DNA of 64,000 nt from Bugulina stolonifera (lineage: Eukaryota; Bryozoa; Gymnolaemata; Cheilostomatida; Bugulidae): assembly GCA_935421135.1 (NCBI GenBank), contig OW285196.1:5251001-5315000 (forward strand), read 5' to 3'. The notes under the pieces were generated by a model. It ran no database searches. It was not told the origin of the DNA and worked only from the letters and a program-made list of their open reading frames with translations. Shown here in pieces: positions 34,097 to 44,293 of the stretch (position 1 is the first letter of the stretch; every line of letters begins with the position of its first letter). A program made the position numbers and the translations under genes.

Positions 34097-34487
34097 CGGC
34101 GGTGGTGGTGGCGGCGGTGGCGGCGGTGGCGGTTGTGGCGGCGGTGGTGGCGGCGGCGGTGAGGGCGGTGGTGGCGGCGGCGGCGACGGCGGTGGCGCGG
34201 ACGGGACGAGGGCGGTGGCGGGGAGTGGGGGAGGAGTGGGAGGTGGGGGAGGGGGAGGAGGGCGGGAAGGAGGGAGGGAAGGGGTCGTGGCCGGGTTCGG
34301 GGTCAAGTGTGCAAATGTTTTTTCGACCAATCAGAAGGGGGGATTTTGGGGTGACCTTGGCAAGGTCGTGTGCAAAATTTTTGTGCTCTTCTGTGATTGG
34401 TTGAAATCGGAAATACCGGCTTGTGATTGGTTGAAAACAGGGGTCAATGAGTGCGTGTCTGTCTAGAAGTGCACTGACTATACTACT
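33789..34487 (-). repeat. Element A right TIR
   Basis: Inverse copy of 25791-26491 with a GCC/GGC-repeat tract of different length, suggesting replication slippage in the repeat. It ends CTATACTACT at 34487 and is followed by the CACAGG target duplication. Confidence 0.93.
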
Positions 34488-35381
34488 CACAGGTCAGAGT
34501 CTCAAGGGAGAAGACCAGAACCAGCTGACTAAACAGAAGCTAGGGGGCGAGTCCAGCCAACAGCACAGCACATGATGAGGAAGGTATGACGACTACTTGG
34601 AAACCACAAAGGTCTGAGTCATGCAATACCCAGCTTTGTGGGTGCAATTTCTATAACTAGACTGGTCGAGCAGAAGCGGTACCTACGGCTGTAGGGAAAA
34701 GTTGGAGCGAATGGTCCTGATAGCAGTCATGGTACTGTATCTGGGAAGACCTAAAGCCAGAGGAGAGTATCTGATACCTTACTGTTTGCAGTAAACAGTA
34801 ACCGACTGTATAGTTCAATTAGTAGGAGTACTTTATTGTATTGAGCAACAGCAAATAGTCAGAATAAAGTAAGAATAAAGTAAGAATGCAAAATCGTGCC
34901 CCAAATACAGTGTATATGAAAGTTTTTCCTGAGGTCAAAAGGTTAACACGTACATTAAGAGGGTCTCAGATCAAAGAGGTCAGAGTAACAAGACACAGAA
35001 CACGGTTTGGATTACAAGAGTAAAAAGACACTGCTACCTATTGGACCAATGAGAGCTACACTGTATTGATGTAAGCTTTTAATAGACAACGTAATGATCA
35101 AGGCACATAGTAATAGCCATTAGCATATATAAGTTAACAAAGGAAGTTTGCAATAGAAGATACTCTAAATGTACATGTATATAATTCACACTGCAATCCA
35201 TTCAAGTGAAAGCAATTAAGGAAAATTTTTATTCTAAGTTAATTAGAACTGTTGTCAATTGAGAAGGAAGCACTGCAATACAATTATCACACTGTTACAG
35301 ATGTTAGCTGATGGGGGCGATGCTATTTGTGGAATGGGAATTCTTTGAAATGTATTTTGTCATCTGCCTATCTATTCTCAC
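34488..35381. other. non-coding stretch, nothing recognised
   Basis: Unique sequence after element A. No open frame or exon supported. Confidence 0.4.
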
Positions 35382-35478
35382 CTGTTAGGAAGTTGAGCTG
35401 TGCCTGGATGCACTACAATACCAACACCACTAGCAACAGAGCTACACCAGGCTTCGGTGCTCCACAGGGTTGCAAAAA
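35382..35478 (-). CDS. possible host exon of unknown type
   Basis: Between a CTAG acceptor (35479) and a GTGAGA donor (35381) one frame is open: it contains LWSTEAWCSSVASGVGIVVH and ends AQLPN. The other two frames contain stops. It could be an upstream exon of the CUB gene at 23072-22882, which would place element A in its intron. No domain recognised. Confidence 0.35.
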
Positions 35479-37606
35479 CTAGATTAACATCATTGTGGTG
35501 TACAAATCAGATATTAAACTGGTTAGAATATTATATATTATATATATTATATGATGAGAACAGATAACTCCCAAACCTTTCATCCCAGGTGCCTACAATA
35601 TGACAAAAGCATGAGCAAACAGTGCCTGGACAGAGTCAGCTGACTAACAGTAAATATTGTAGAATTGATTCAATTTTCTACCTGAGAACTAAACAAATAC
35701 TAAACCTACTGAGTTAATTAAAATACTATGTGGTTTGACTGGTTGATCTTATTGAGGCTGGTGTAATCTACAGGTTTGATGGAGTTTTGTGATACACTGA
35801 TTAATTTGAAAACATTCATTTCACGTAACGTCAGATGAATGATTTAACAGTTGACAATGGCATCATCCAATACCAATACATATTATGTATATACCAGCTC
35901 ATTCATTATGGTTCTTTATTTGTTTTTCTTAACGTATATAACAAATGGATATACAAATGCATAAATAAATAAAGCTTGGATACACAAATAATACAAAACA
36001 ATGTACATGTACATGTGTGTATAATGTTACGCTAAGCGAGCAATTTTAGTGACGTACTTGTAATGTACATTGCAGTTTTTTTTCAATTTAATATTTTAAC
36101 AGCTGGAATTACAGTTGCATATTGCATGGGCAAATTTTTGTTAAAACCCAACTTCTGTGTTGATTAGTCCCTTTCATGGATAAGAAAGCTCACTTTGGAT
36201 TTATGTTCACATGAACAGATATTTTTCACGTTAAGACAACTCCAAAAATAATTAGTTGTTTAATTGATATGCTATGAATATAAAATTTCAAAATTCTATC
36301 AGCACGTGAATTTAGCCACCAGTTCAGCATTGCTTAGGACTAGACAGTCGTTCAACATAACATAGTCATAAAACAGCCTACATAAAGTGTAGCCTGTGGT
36401 CAGGGTATCTGATTATAATAGCCTGTGGGCTCACATCCTTCATACCAATCCAGTAAATATATTACAATGTTGCATTCACATTTTCCACGCTTGCAATCTG
36501 AGTTACTGGATCATTGGAGAAGAGGCGGTCACTCAGTAAGAGTATCTCCGACACGTCAGCTCAAAGTAATGGCAGCGAATCACATACATGTAGATCGGTA
36601 GAAGTCTATTGAATGTATAAGTTTATAATGCAATGAAAAAATAATTGTCACCATTTGACCGTTAGTGAAGTTAATAGTATATTTAATTCTAGGTTTAGCA
36701 TTATCAGATCTTAAACATGTGTGAGATGCTCAAAATGATGGCTAGAAGGTGTGTGATTAACATAAACATGTATTCAAAGTAATATATGAACGCATTATGC
36801 CAATCAAATATGCATTTGATTATGTAGACAAAAATTAAATCATATTAAATGCTTTCCAACCCTTGGCACTGAATTTCAAGTTTGTGAAATCAAAAAGAAA
36901 TATTTATGATTAATGTAATTTTACACAGACAGTCTTGAACTAACTAGTCATCTGTAGAAGCTTTCAATTGTTGTAGCCTAAGCTAAATTATTTGAACCTA
37001 GTAGAATAGAAATATATTGTTTTGTGGGGAGAACTCTAGAGTTTTTGACTACACAGGGGAATAGCAACTGCAATGTAATATTGTAAAAATATGAACAGCT
37101 CATTGTAGCTTTTGTTGATTCATAACAAAATTAACCCACAATGACAATGGCAGAGTATTATTAATTCTAAACGCAATATGTTAGTATTCACATGAAGTAA
37201 TGCATAATGGATGATGAATTATAGTCATAACTAATCATAATAATAATTAGTACTGCAACGATCCTGGTTTTTCTAAAAGATCCAGTTTGTTTACAGCTTT
37301 CAATTTTTGAGATACGATCTGACACAATTTTTTATAACTTCATGTATATCTGTCTACTTATTTCGATTTATTCCCACAAAGAAATATAATTTTGTATTGC
37401 TGCAATCACCAAGAATTGCAAGTATGACATAAAAAGACCCTCAGAATCATTTTCGCCCTTTAGCCCTTCTGTTTATCTGGATATCCATGCAATATCATTT
37501 TAAAAGCGGTTAATTTGGGATGTATGCATATAATATACAATGTAGAATTATCATACTTGTTACATGTGGTAATCCAATCTTTCGGATACGTACTAGTGTA
37601 GCTATC
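35479..37606. other. non-coding stretch with segments duplicated near 44.7 kb and 60.5 kb
   Basis: 36170-36390 resembles 60530-60720 (TTTGGATTTATGTTCAC, AGACAACTCCAAAAAT, then matching blocks). 36960-37250 resembles 44690-45120 (GAACAGCTCATTGTAGCTT, CCCACAATGACAA). These are traces of old segmental duplication. No exon supported. A TACATGTACATGTG palindrome lies near 36003. Confidence 0.6.
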
Positions 37607-37819
37607 TGTTAAGTTACGTGGGTCAGGTATGTTCGTATAAGCAGATAAACACACTTACTTGATAGTTACTAGTAGTGGATGTAGAATAAGAAGTCTCAGA
37701 AGGCACGTGTTGTTGATTCAGCATTCAAGACGTAAGAGACTTCCAATATCTCCGCGGCTTCTGGGATTACGTCACTTCCGCAAATCGCCAAACCCATTGA
37801 CGTCTAGCATCACATTACA
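37607..37819 (-). repeat. R2 3' LTR
   Basis: TGTTAAGTTACG at the outer end and CATTACA at the inner end on the plus strand. The adjacent inner sequence, read on the minus strand, is purine-rich (GAAGAAGGAAGGGCA), the probable polypurine tract. Confidence 0.92.
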
Positions 37820-37974
37820 TGCCCTTCCTTCTTCGTTTCTCTTTTCTCTAAATAGTCAAATGAAGGGCAGCAGTATCTGTCCTTCATACATCTGTTTATG
37901 CAGTTGACATTACATAACGTACAGACTGGAATACAAGTCATGCATTGGACGTGATCATAACTTACGACTACGGC

Positions 37975-39054
37975 TTAGCCCTTGGACTGTTCCCCTTCCT
38001 CCTCGCTGACCTCATCCAGCAGGTCGCTCAGGCTCTCTCCGGGGCCCGAAGTACCAGTCCCTCCGACCTGCTCACCTGACTCTGCCAAAAGGCTTTCAGG
38101 GTCTTGCGTTGTCAGATCAAGACCTTCCCTCGACTCCTGAGGATCCTCGACGTCCGTGGCCGTCTCGGTCGTCCAGGAGGTCCCAGTGTCAGTTTGAACT
38201 TCATCCACTGAGAGACCCGTAGACACCTCAGTGTCAGCCTTAGCTTCATTCACTGAGCTGTTTTCACTTTTACCGTTTTTCTCATTGCTCTTTCCACCAC
38301 TGCTAGCCTTGCTAGCTTTGTTGGAACTGTCTACTCTGCTGGTTCCACCAGCCGCACCCTGGTCTGCCTTACTAGTGTCCTGGTCCGTGGTGGTAGCCAC
38401 TACCCGGCGCTTTCTGGCAACCTCAATCTCATTGACCGCCTCCATAACTCTCTTGAGAGGGCCCGAGAGGTGTTTAGCCTCTTCTCGATCCTTCAAGAGG
38501 TTATTCCTCTCTCTCGTCAACTCTGCCAACCTCCTATTATACTCGGCATCGAGTTCACGTTTCCTGGCCTCAAGATCAGCCAACTGGTCATCATAATACC
38601 TGGGGGTGGCCAGCTGGCTAAACCTGGACATGTCGGCCACCATTTCCCTGACACGATCGACCAAGGTTAGACCGGGGTCAATCATCTCGGGAACCTCATT
38701 ATGGCATTGGGCCGCTTGAGCAAACGACCTTTCAGCTCTGGTAGCAGATGATACTGCTGTGCCACCACTGGCCTGGCTTGCCGCCTGGGAGTAAGATCTC
38801 CCCTGTTGTGCAGTAGAAACTTTACTAGTGCTCTCAGTAGCAACACTCTTACCCGTCTGCATCTTTGTAGGACAAGCAATCTGCTTGTGGCCTAGCTGGT
38901 GGCAGTAACGGCATCGGGGACTAGGGCAGACTGTAGACAGGTGCCCTTTTAACCCACACGCTGTGCAGTTGGCCATTGGACACGACATCGTAGGATGGTC
39001 TTCTGATCGGCAGAACGAGCAGCCGAAGCTGGCCGCCCTCTTCTTTCCAGACAT
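37975..39054 (-). CDS. R2 third ORF: zinc-knuckle, coiled-coil protein
   Basis: 359 residues from the ATG at 39054; the frame is open further upstream, but a TTATGTTGTAG splice acceptor sits just before this ATG, so I start here. Residues 12-61 carry three zinc-knuckle-like sites (CSFC..EDHPTMSC, CTACGLKGHLSTVC, CRYCHQLGHKQIAC). Residues about 150-240 are a charged coiled coil (LEARKRELDAEYNRRLAELT, then EEAKHLSGPLKRVMEAVNEI). The C-terminus is acidic. It matches the R1 third ORF in order and in spacing of the domains, although sequence identity is low. Function unknown; RNA or DNA binding is inferred. Confidence 0.85.
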   Translation of the reverse strand: MSGKKRAASFGCSFCRSEDHPTMSCPMANCTACGLKGHLSTVCPSPRCRYCHQLGHKQIACPTKMQTGKSVATESTSKVSTAQQGRSYSQAASQASGGTAVSSATRAERSFAQAAQCHNEVPEMIDPGLTLVDRVREMVADMSRFSQLATPRYYDDQLADLEARKRELDAEYNRRLAELTRERNNLLKDREEAKHLSGPLKRVMEAVNEIEVARKRRVVATTTDQDTSKADQGAAGGTSRVDSSNKASKASSGGKSNEKNGKSENSSVNEAKADTEVSTGLSVDEVQTDTGTSWTTETATDVEDPQESREGLDLTTQDPESLLAESGEQVGGTGTSGPGESLSDLLDEVSEEEGEQSKG

Positions 39055-39174
39055 ACTACAACATAAAGAACAATTAGCAACGCTATAACGCGGTGAACAT
39101 TTCAGACATACTACAGTGGATAACGAAGCTAATGCGTAATAAACATTTAGTGTCACTACGTCATAAATACAGTT

Positions 39175-42100
39175 TTAGTAATACTGATAGACGTCCCGGT
39201 TTGGGCGTTTCACTGTTCTTCCGTACCTAGTGCGGGTCTCGGGTTCCGATGTTTCTGGTTCTGCAATGGTCTGGGGTTCGGTCAGGTCTGGGGGTTCTTT
39301 AGTACCTCCAGAGGTTTGAGTCCCGGTGGAGGTTTCCCCACTAGTAGGGGCATTTTCTTCCGTTCTCTGCTGGCTTTCTGCTTCGAGATACTGGTTATGG
39401 CTAGTCACTAGGTCAGTGTTCTCGTCTCCGGCCTGATTTTCCGGCCCTTGTACGTCTGTGTCGGTTTCTAGATGTTCCGCCTCGTTTTCTGAGGCTCTAT
39501 TTTCTTCAGAGTTTTCGTTTGGACGGGGCATTGTGTTAGCGTTCTGGGCTTCGCTCTCAAGCTCTAGAGCGTCTGCGCCCTCGAGCTCATAGTGAGCTGA
39601 GTTCCCAGGAACTCCTTCAGCATAACCGCCTTCATGAGTCCCCTCTAAGGAGAACAGATGTTTGCGGTTACGTCTAACTTCACCGTCTCCCACCTTCACC
39701 CAGTAGCTATCTGGGTGCTGGTCTTTTCTGACGACGAATCCTTCTTTCCCCGTATCCGTCGGGGCTTTGATCCACACTCTTTCCCCTATCGCCAACTCAT
39801 GTTGGGGTTTTGCTCGGTGCTTAAGTTCCCATTTCTCCCTTGCTGCCGCTTTCCTTTCGTTTTCTGACCTCTCAAACAGCTCATAGTCCACTGGACTGTT
39901 CTCTGGCTTACCCAGGCTGGACCTAACAGCCCTTGCAAACATCAGTTGACCCGGGGAAAATCCCGACTCCAGAGGGGTCGTTCTGTAAGCTAATAGAGCG
40001 GCGTCCTTATCACCCCCTCCGGACCACAGTCTTTTCACCGTCCCGACTGCTCTCTCTGCGAGGCCATTAGACTGGGGATATCTAGGGCTGCTGGTGTCAT
40101 GAGTAAACCCCCAGCTGTTAGAAAAATCCCGCATCCTTTCACTCACAAAGCATCTCCCATTATCGCTACGGAGGTTTGTAGGTACCCCATAGCATGCAAA
40201 TATTCGTTTTAGTTCTCTAACCACGGAATTTGAGGATTGGTCCTCAAGCCTGGCGGTTTCTATCCAACGGCTATAGTAGTCAACAACTATTAGGAAATTC
40301 TCTTGATCAAATACAAACAGGTCTGCGGCAACTTGTTCCCAGGGTCCGTTTGGTAGGGGCTGATCGACTACTGGTTGGTGCCTGACACCAGCCCGCTTAA
40401 TACAGACCTCGCATGTGGCAACAAAGTTCTCAATGTCGCTAGATACTGTAGGCCACCAGAACAGCTGACGGGCCCGCCTTCTGCATTTTTCAACGCCTTG
40501 ATGCCCTTCGTGGCATCTTCTCAGATATTCTAGTCTGAGGCCTGGTGGCACGTACACCTTAGAGCCAAACATTATTATGTTTCCGCAGGCGGTCAGGTTG
40601 AATCTGCTGCTGTACAGCTTTTGCAGTTCTTCGCAGGCCTGTTGATGGTCATAATCGGACCATTCGGACTGTAGCAGCATCAAGCAATTGGAAGCGACCT
40701 TGTCCTTGTATAAGGCCGTTACCAGTTCGGTTTCTCTCACGTCATCTAACAAGTGTTCCCTTATATAGTTACACACATATTGCTCCATTAGGTTGCTGCC
40801 TTCAATGTCTTCATCCGTGCACTCCATATCTATTGGTCTACTAAGTAGGTCGGCTATATACATTTTTGATCCTGGGGTATGGAAGATTCCATATCCGTAT
40901 CTCATTAACCTTAATTTGAATCGTTGTACCCTTAGCGGCAACTTGGACAAATCCTTTTCACCTAGCAGGGCTACCAGCCCCTTGTGATCGGTTTCTAACT
41001 CAAATTCTCGGCCTACCAGATAGTAATCGAATTTCTCACAGGCCCATGTAAGGGCGAGGGCTTCTTTTTCGATCATCGCATACTTCTGTTCTGCCATGGT
41101 CAGCTTCCTGGAAGCATACTCTACCGGCTGCCAAGCACCGTATTCATTTTCTTGTAGTAGGACCGCCCCAATGGCGCCTTTACTCGAGTCAGCCGACACC
41201 CTATGCCTCCTTGCTAAATCATAACTAGCCAGGATGGGCAATCGGGACATTTCCGCCTTTATTTCGTTGAAGGCGTTTCCCTGGCTGTCTCCCCAATACC
41301 ACTCCGACTTCTGTCCGGTGACGGAGTTGATCGGGACTGCTAGTGAGGCTAATCGTCTGCTGAACTTACTCAGATAGTTGACCATTCCCATGAACCTTCT
41401 AGCCTCCTTCTTGGTGGTAGGAGGCTTCATGTTTAGGACTGCTTCGACCTTTTTCGGGTCTGGTTTCACTCCTTGAGCACTAATGATATGTCCCAGGAAA
41501 CTAATTTCATTTCGGGCAAATTCACATTTCTGTTTTTTCAGTGTCATCCCTGCCTCTAGGACCCGGTCAAGCACAAGGTGCAACCTCCTCCAGTGCTCGG
41601 CCGCGTCTTTTCCGAACACCAAAATGTCATCCATTAGGCATATCACTCCTTCTAACCCGCACAGGATCTTTTCCATTGACCGCTGAAAGAACTCTGGAGC
41701 AGAGGAGATGCCGAAAGGCATTCTCTTGAAACAGAATCTTCCCCATGGGGTAATGAAAGTCGTCAACAGCCTACTTTCGGGGTCCAAGCGCACTTGCCAG
41801 AACCCAGAGTTGGCATCGAGCTTGGAAAAGACCCTCCCTTCCGACAGTCTGGCCAACATGTCGCTAACCCTCGGGAGAGGGTAGGTTTCTCTTTTCACAC
41901 TTTTATTCAGCCTCGTTAAGTCAACACACATCCTGATGTCCCCGCTTGACTTCAGTGCGATCGTCAAGCCAGAGCACCAGTCTGTTGGTGTTTCCACTCT
42001 CTCGATCACTCCCAATTCGAGCATCTTGTCTATTTCTGCTCTCGCCTTTTCCCTCAAACCCGCAGCTATCAGTCTAGGACTGAATAGCTGGTAAGGGCTA

Positions 42101-42522
42101 GCGTCGTCTTTCAAGGAGATCACAAATATGTCGGGCATGGAGCCCAACCCGGAGAACAGTTTTGGGTACTCCTCCAAAGGGTCAAAAGCTTTGGTTCTAA
42201 TGCGGTTCACAACTCTTATAAGACCGAGTTCTTCAATTTCTTTAATGCCTAGGAGGTTCCGAGACACTCCTTTTACTACGGAAGCAACACACCTGGTAGA
42301 CTTCGCCGAGCTGGTCAAAGCGATTGGCGTCTCTCCTAACTGTTCTAGCGTGTTGCCCCCTGCCCCAACCAGGACTCGCCTGGGCGGATTCAGTCGCGTG
42401 TTCAAGATCTTGAATGATGATTCCGTTAAGACTGTCACTTGGGCCCCCGTGTCTAGAGCGAACACGAGGTTCACTCCGTTTACTTGCAGCGTCACTTTGT
42501 ACTCAAGGCCTCTATCATATAG
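39175..42522 (-). CDS. pol: R2 Pol polyprotein (protease, RT, RNase H, integrase)
   Basis: Over 1,100 residues with protease (FALDTGAQVTVLTE), RT (KLDANSGFWQ, then VICLMDDILVFG), RNase H (RVSADSSKGAIGAVLL, EKEALALTWACEKFDYYL), integrase HHCC (HEGHQG ... CEVC) and DDE residues (AADLF, RSDNGRCF, NGLAERA), then VRRNRKHLF. The frame is continuous with the zinc-knuckle part of gag through a TGA at 42525-42523 followed by CTA, so expression by readthrough is likely. All catalytic residues that I can check are present. The C-terminal region is Glu/Thr-rich. Confidence 0.93.
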   Translation of the reverse strand, partial: LYDRGLEYKVTLQVNGVNLVFALDTGAQVTVLTESSFKILNTRLNPPRRVLVGAGGNTLEQLGETPIALTSSAKSTRCVASVVKGVSRNLLGIKEIEELGLIRVVNRIRTKAFDPLEEYPKLFSGLGSMPDIFVISLKDDASPYQLFSPRLIAAGLREKARAEIDKMLELGVIERVETPTDWCSGLTIALKSSGDIRMCVDLTRLNKSVKRETYPLPRVSDMLARLSEGRVFSKLDANSGFWQVRLDPESRLLTTFITPWGRFCFKRMPFGISSAPEFFQRSMEKILCGLEGVICLMDDILVFGKDAAEHWRRLHLVLDRVLEAGMTLKKQKCEFARNEISFLGHIISAQGVKPDPKKVEAVLNMKPPTTKKEARRFMGMVNYLSKFSRRLASLAVPINSVTGQKSEWYWGDSQGNAFNEIKAEMSRLPILASYDLARRHRVSADSSKGAIGAVLLQENEYGAWQPVEYASRKLTMAEQKYAMIEKEALALTWACEKFDYYLVGREFELETDHKGLVALLGEKDLSKLPLRVQRFKLRLMRYGYGIFHTPGSKMYIADLLSRPIDMECTDEDIEGSNLMEQYVCNYIREHLLDDVRETELVTALYKDKVASNCLMLLQSEWSDYDHQQACEELQKLYSSRFNLTACGNIIMFGSKVYVPPGLRLEYLRRCHEGHQGVEKCRRRARQLFWWPTVSSDIENFVATCEVCIKRAGVRHQPVVDQPLPNGPWEQVAADLFVFDQENFLIVVDYYSRWIETARLEDQSSNSVVRELKRIFACYGVPTNLRSDNGRCFVSERMRDFSNSWGFTHDTSSPRYPQSNGLAERAVGTVKRLWSGGGDKDAALLAYRTTPLESGFSPGQLMFARAVRSSLGKPENSPVDYELFERSENERKAAAREKWELKHRAKPQHELAIGERVWIKAPTDTGKEGFVVRKDQHPDSYWVKVGDGEVRRNRKHLFSLEGTHEGGYAEGVPGNSAHYELEGADALELESEAQNANTMPRPNENSEENRASENEAEHLETDTDVQGPENQAGDENTDLVTSHNQYLEAESQQRTEENAPTSGETSTGTQTSGGTKEPPDLTEPQTIAEPETSEPETRTRYGRTVKRPNRDVYQYY

Positions 42523-43742
42523 TCATTGAGAATCGGCCATCCTGACTCTCCGGTATGGGGTGTGGCCGGGGCTCTGTTCCCGGGATCTAAGGGCCTGGCC
42601 CCTGTTTTCCGAGCAGTCCCTGAGGACATGGCCCCGTTCACCGCAGTTTCTGCAAACTATGTCAGGGCAGTTTCTAGCCAGGTGCCCTTCTCTTCCACAC
42701 TCGTAACATTTAGGCCTGGCCTCTCGATACTCGTTCCTACTGCGCTGCCTCTCTTCATCTCTCCGCCTAGGCCAGGGAGACTGGCTGCGGTTCGCATGTC
42801 CATATCTACCCACTCTTCTATCGTTTCCTCTTCGCTCCTGTCGGGGGAGTGACTGTAGTCCCTGTATCCCCGATAGCTATCTCGAAACGACTGTCCGCTG
42901 TCGTTTCTTCTTCGGGTTCTAGTGGTATAGTACCGGTCTCTGCTGGCACTGCTCCTTCTATCATCTCTACCATTGCTACTACCACTACTCCTGTCTCTCG
43001 AATAGTCTCGTGACCTACGCTGTTCGCCCATTGAGTCACTGTATCTTCCCCTAGAGGGGCTTCTAAACCTATCGCTTACTTCGGCTACCTCCTGCTTAAC
43101 CGCTGCCGTAGGTTCGACAGGGTTCTCTAATCGCCTGGCTGCTTCCGACGCCTTAGACCTAGATTTTAAAGTCTGTCCCAATAGTTCCCATGTTAAAGCA
43201 TTGTTAGCCATTAACTCCTTGCGCAGAGCTGAGTCTCTGAGACCGTTGACTGCGAGGGTGAGGCAGAACAGCTCCCTCGACCTAGTCAATGCTGCATTGA
43301 CATTTGCTTCTGCTGCCTGCTCAAACGCCCCACAATCCCGACTCAACCGCTCCACTCTAAGCAAGTAGTCTCTGGGGTCTTCTCCATTACCTTGCCTCAC
43401 GACTACAAGTTTTTGCATCCTAACAAAAACGGCCTCTTCCCGTTCATAATGGTCTTTCAGCGAAGCTAATACATTTGTATAAGTGGAAGTAGCGTCTAGA
43501 CCCTTTATTCCCTTTGAGCGGAGTGCCTCTCGGCCTTCCCTGCCTATTGCTTTCAATAGCGCCAGCAATTTACATCTAGGAGTAAATGCATCTACGCTTT
43601 CACCCTCTACCACTTTCTTCCCTGACTCTACTATTTTTAATTCGATAGCTATTTCAAATTCTTCTAACCACATTTGAAATGATCCTGAAACATCATTAGG
43701 ATCAATAGCTAGGTTAGGCCATGCTGTGGGGGCTTTGGCCAT
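42523..43742 (-). CDS. gag: R2 Gag, interrupted by a frame change before the zinc knuckles
   Basis: Start ATG at 43742 in a strong ACCATGG context. Capsid-like residues (FQMWLEEFEIAIELK, YLLRVERLSRDCGAFEQAA) and an Arg/Ser/Tyr-rich tract align with R1 Gag. The frame from this ATG runs on to a stop at 42657 without zinc knuckles. The knuckles (CYECGREGHLARNC, CRNCGERGHVLRDC) are in the -1 frame, open from about 42880 to the TGA at 42525-42523. In R1 the same regions are in one frame. A run of five C (about 42843-42847, seen as GGGGG on the plus strand) lies in the overlap and is a likely indel site; a programmed -1 shift is less likely because no good slippery heptamer is present. Confidence 0.8.
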
Positions 43743-44052
43743 GGTTAGTATAACTGTCACTGGGTTATAACACGACAGCGTACAAGTAAATCTCCTCACT
43801 CACTAGTTACCTCAAGACTCTTAGAACTCAAGACTCAACCCAATTGACTCACTCAACCCAAGACTCAGTAACTCAATTTTAATTTATTCCCTATTGACTC
43901 AAGACCCTATAACTCAGTTAACTCTATGACCCTATTAACTCAAGACTCTATAACTCAATTAACTCAACTTTATTCACTCCCTTGTTATCACAAAATTATT
44001 CTTGAAGCACAGAATGGAAATTCTGAAATCTCCAAGACAAAGGCTCTTACAA

Positions 44053-44080
44053 TCTTGCGACTACCCCACCCGTGGTACCA
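44053..44080 (-). promoter_or_regulatory. R2 primer binding site
   Basis: On the minus strand, directly after the LTR end (AACTTAACA), the sequence reads TGGTACCACGGGTGGGGTAG. It begins with TGG as expected for pairing to a tRNA 3' end. Confidence 0.7.
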
Positions 44081-44293
44081 TGTTAAGTTACGTGGGTCAG
44101 GTATGTTCGTATAAGCAGATAAACACACTTACTTGATAGTTACTAGTAGTGGATGTAGAATAAGAAGTCTCAGAAGGCACGTGTTGTTGATTCAGCATTC
44201 AAGACGTAAGAGACTTCCAATATCTCCGCGGCTTCTGGGATTACGTCACTTCCGCAAATCGCCAAACCCATTGACGTCTAGCATCACATTACA
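44081..44293 (-). repeat. R2 5' LTR
   Basis: Identical by eye to the other LTR. It is followed on the plus strand by TTACATTACATTAC, a short tandem extension of its own last bases, which obscures any target duplication. Confidence 0.92.

Larger units (their letters stand above)
25791..34487. mobile_element. Element A: 8.7-kb TIR DNA element (Polinton-like ends), no polymerase
   Basis: Both ends read AGTAGTATAGTCAGTGCA inward, and CACAGG (25785-25790 and 34488-34493) is an exact 6-bp target duplication. TIRs are about 700 bp. Contents from left: TIR, two AT-rich subterminal repeats, a leftward five-exon ankyrin gene, a CACATCG satellite, a rightward four-exon Ser/Thr-rich gene, five subterminal repeats, TIR. 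The 5'-AG terminus, long TIRs and 6-bp target duplication are those described for Polintons/Mavericks, but no integrase, polymerase, ATPase, protease or capsid gene is recognisable. The shared 18-bp terminus suggests that it is mobilised by proteins of element B or a relative. Confidence 0.9.
37607..44293 (-). mobile_element. R2: Ty3/gypsy LTR retrotransposon with a third ORF
   Basis: Two 213-bp LTRs (37607-37819, 44081-44293) that look identical flank, on the minus strand, a PBS, gag, pol and a third ORF. Flanks do not show a target duplication (CTATC before, TTACA after). Pol is intact over 1,106 residues. Gag has a frame change before its zinc knuckles. The gene plan is that of R1, but the proteins are clearly diverged, so the two represent related lineages rather than copies of one family. 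Confidence 0.93.
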
